From positions 1,164 to 7,904 of the forward strand of contig DDRA01000162.1 in the NCBI GenBank assembly GCA_002343545.1: DNA of 6,741 nucleotides. The letters are read 5' to 3'. This DNA comes from Bacteriovoracaceae bacterium UBA2428. GTDB taxonomy: Bacteria; Bdellovibrionota; UBA2428. Made by a program: the position numbers and the translations under genes. The notes under the pieces are model-generated. The model did not search any database, had not been told where the DNA came from, and saw nothing but the letters and a program-made list of their open reading frames with translations. Of the stretch, positions 6,695 through 6,741 are shown one piece after another (the stretch's first letter is position 1; every line of letters begins with the position of its first letter).

Positions 6695-6741
6695 ATGACT
6701 TCCGCCAAGTTTCTCGGTGCCTCACTCTCCTTGCTCTGGTT
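6695..6741 (+). CDS. Start of a probable exported protein (cut by right edge)
   Basis: ATG at 6695 opens a frame that runs to the window end: MTSAKFLGASLSLLW and onward. A lysine followed by a hydrophobic stretch looks like the start of a signal peptide or lipoprotein signal. It lies 97 bp after the FliF/FliG-like gene on the same strand. Only 15 full codons are visible, so neither family nor function can be given. Confidence 0.5.
   Translation, partial: MTSAKFLGASLSLLW

Overview
The window is GC-rich. Its codons end mostly in G or C, and four of its five genes look exported or membrane-bound. There are lipoproteins with clear lipoboxes, a small outer-membrane barrel and an inner-membrane protein with a signal peptide, so the source is a Gram-negative, double-membraned bacterium. 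The Ig-like/glycine-rich surface protein style and the PEGA/TPR lipoprotein recall Bdellovibrionota, Myxococcota and similar former deltaproteobacterial groups. That placement is an impression from style, not a proof. No tRNA, rRNA, CRISPR array, insertion sequence or phage gene is visible.

Layout. Positions 1-3258 (minus strand) hold the first 1086 codons of a very large modular lipoprotein that continues past the left edge. Its order is lipobox, a small Cys-paired N-terminal domain, an FN3-like domain, four tandem ~115-residue Ig-like repeats, a second FN3-like domain, a Cys-paired Ig-like domain, and a glycine-rich domain. Upstream on the same strand (3341-3985) is a small outer-membrane beta-barrel protein. 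Only 20 bp separate its start from the divergent start at 4006. To the right, on the plus strand, are a PEGA plus TPR lipoprotein (4006-4605) and a 631-residue protein (4702-6597). The latter has a signal peptide, a periplasmic region, one transmembrane segment and a cytoplasmic part ending in a FliG C-terminal-like domain. A fifth gene starts at 6695 and is cut by the right edge. It begins like an exported protein.

The most unusual gene is the 631-residue protein. Its topology resembles the C-terminal half of the flagellar MS-ring protein FliF joined directly to a divergent rotor protein FliG, but no other flagellar gene is present and the usual FliG charged torque residues appear to be lost. 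The lipoprotein before it is likely co-transcribed, so the pair may form part of an envelope-spanning assembly of unknown role. The minus-strand pair looks like a separate cell-surface unit.

Three of the five starts have a TANNNT -10-like hexamer ending 6-8 nt before the ATG, and none has a strong, well-spaced Shine-Dalgarno. This hints at leaderless transcription. Gene-free stretches are all under 100 bp (3259-3340, 3986-4005, 4606-4701, 6598-6694).
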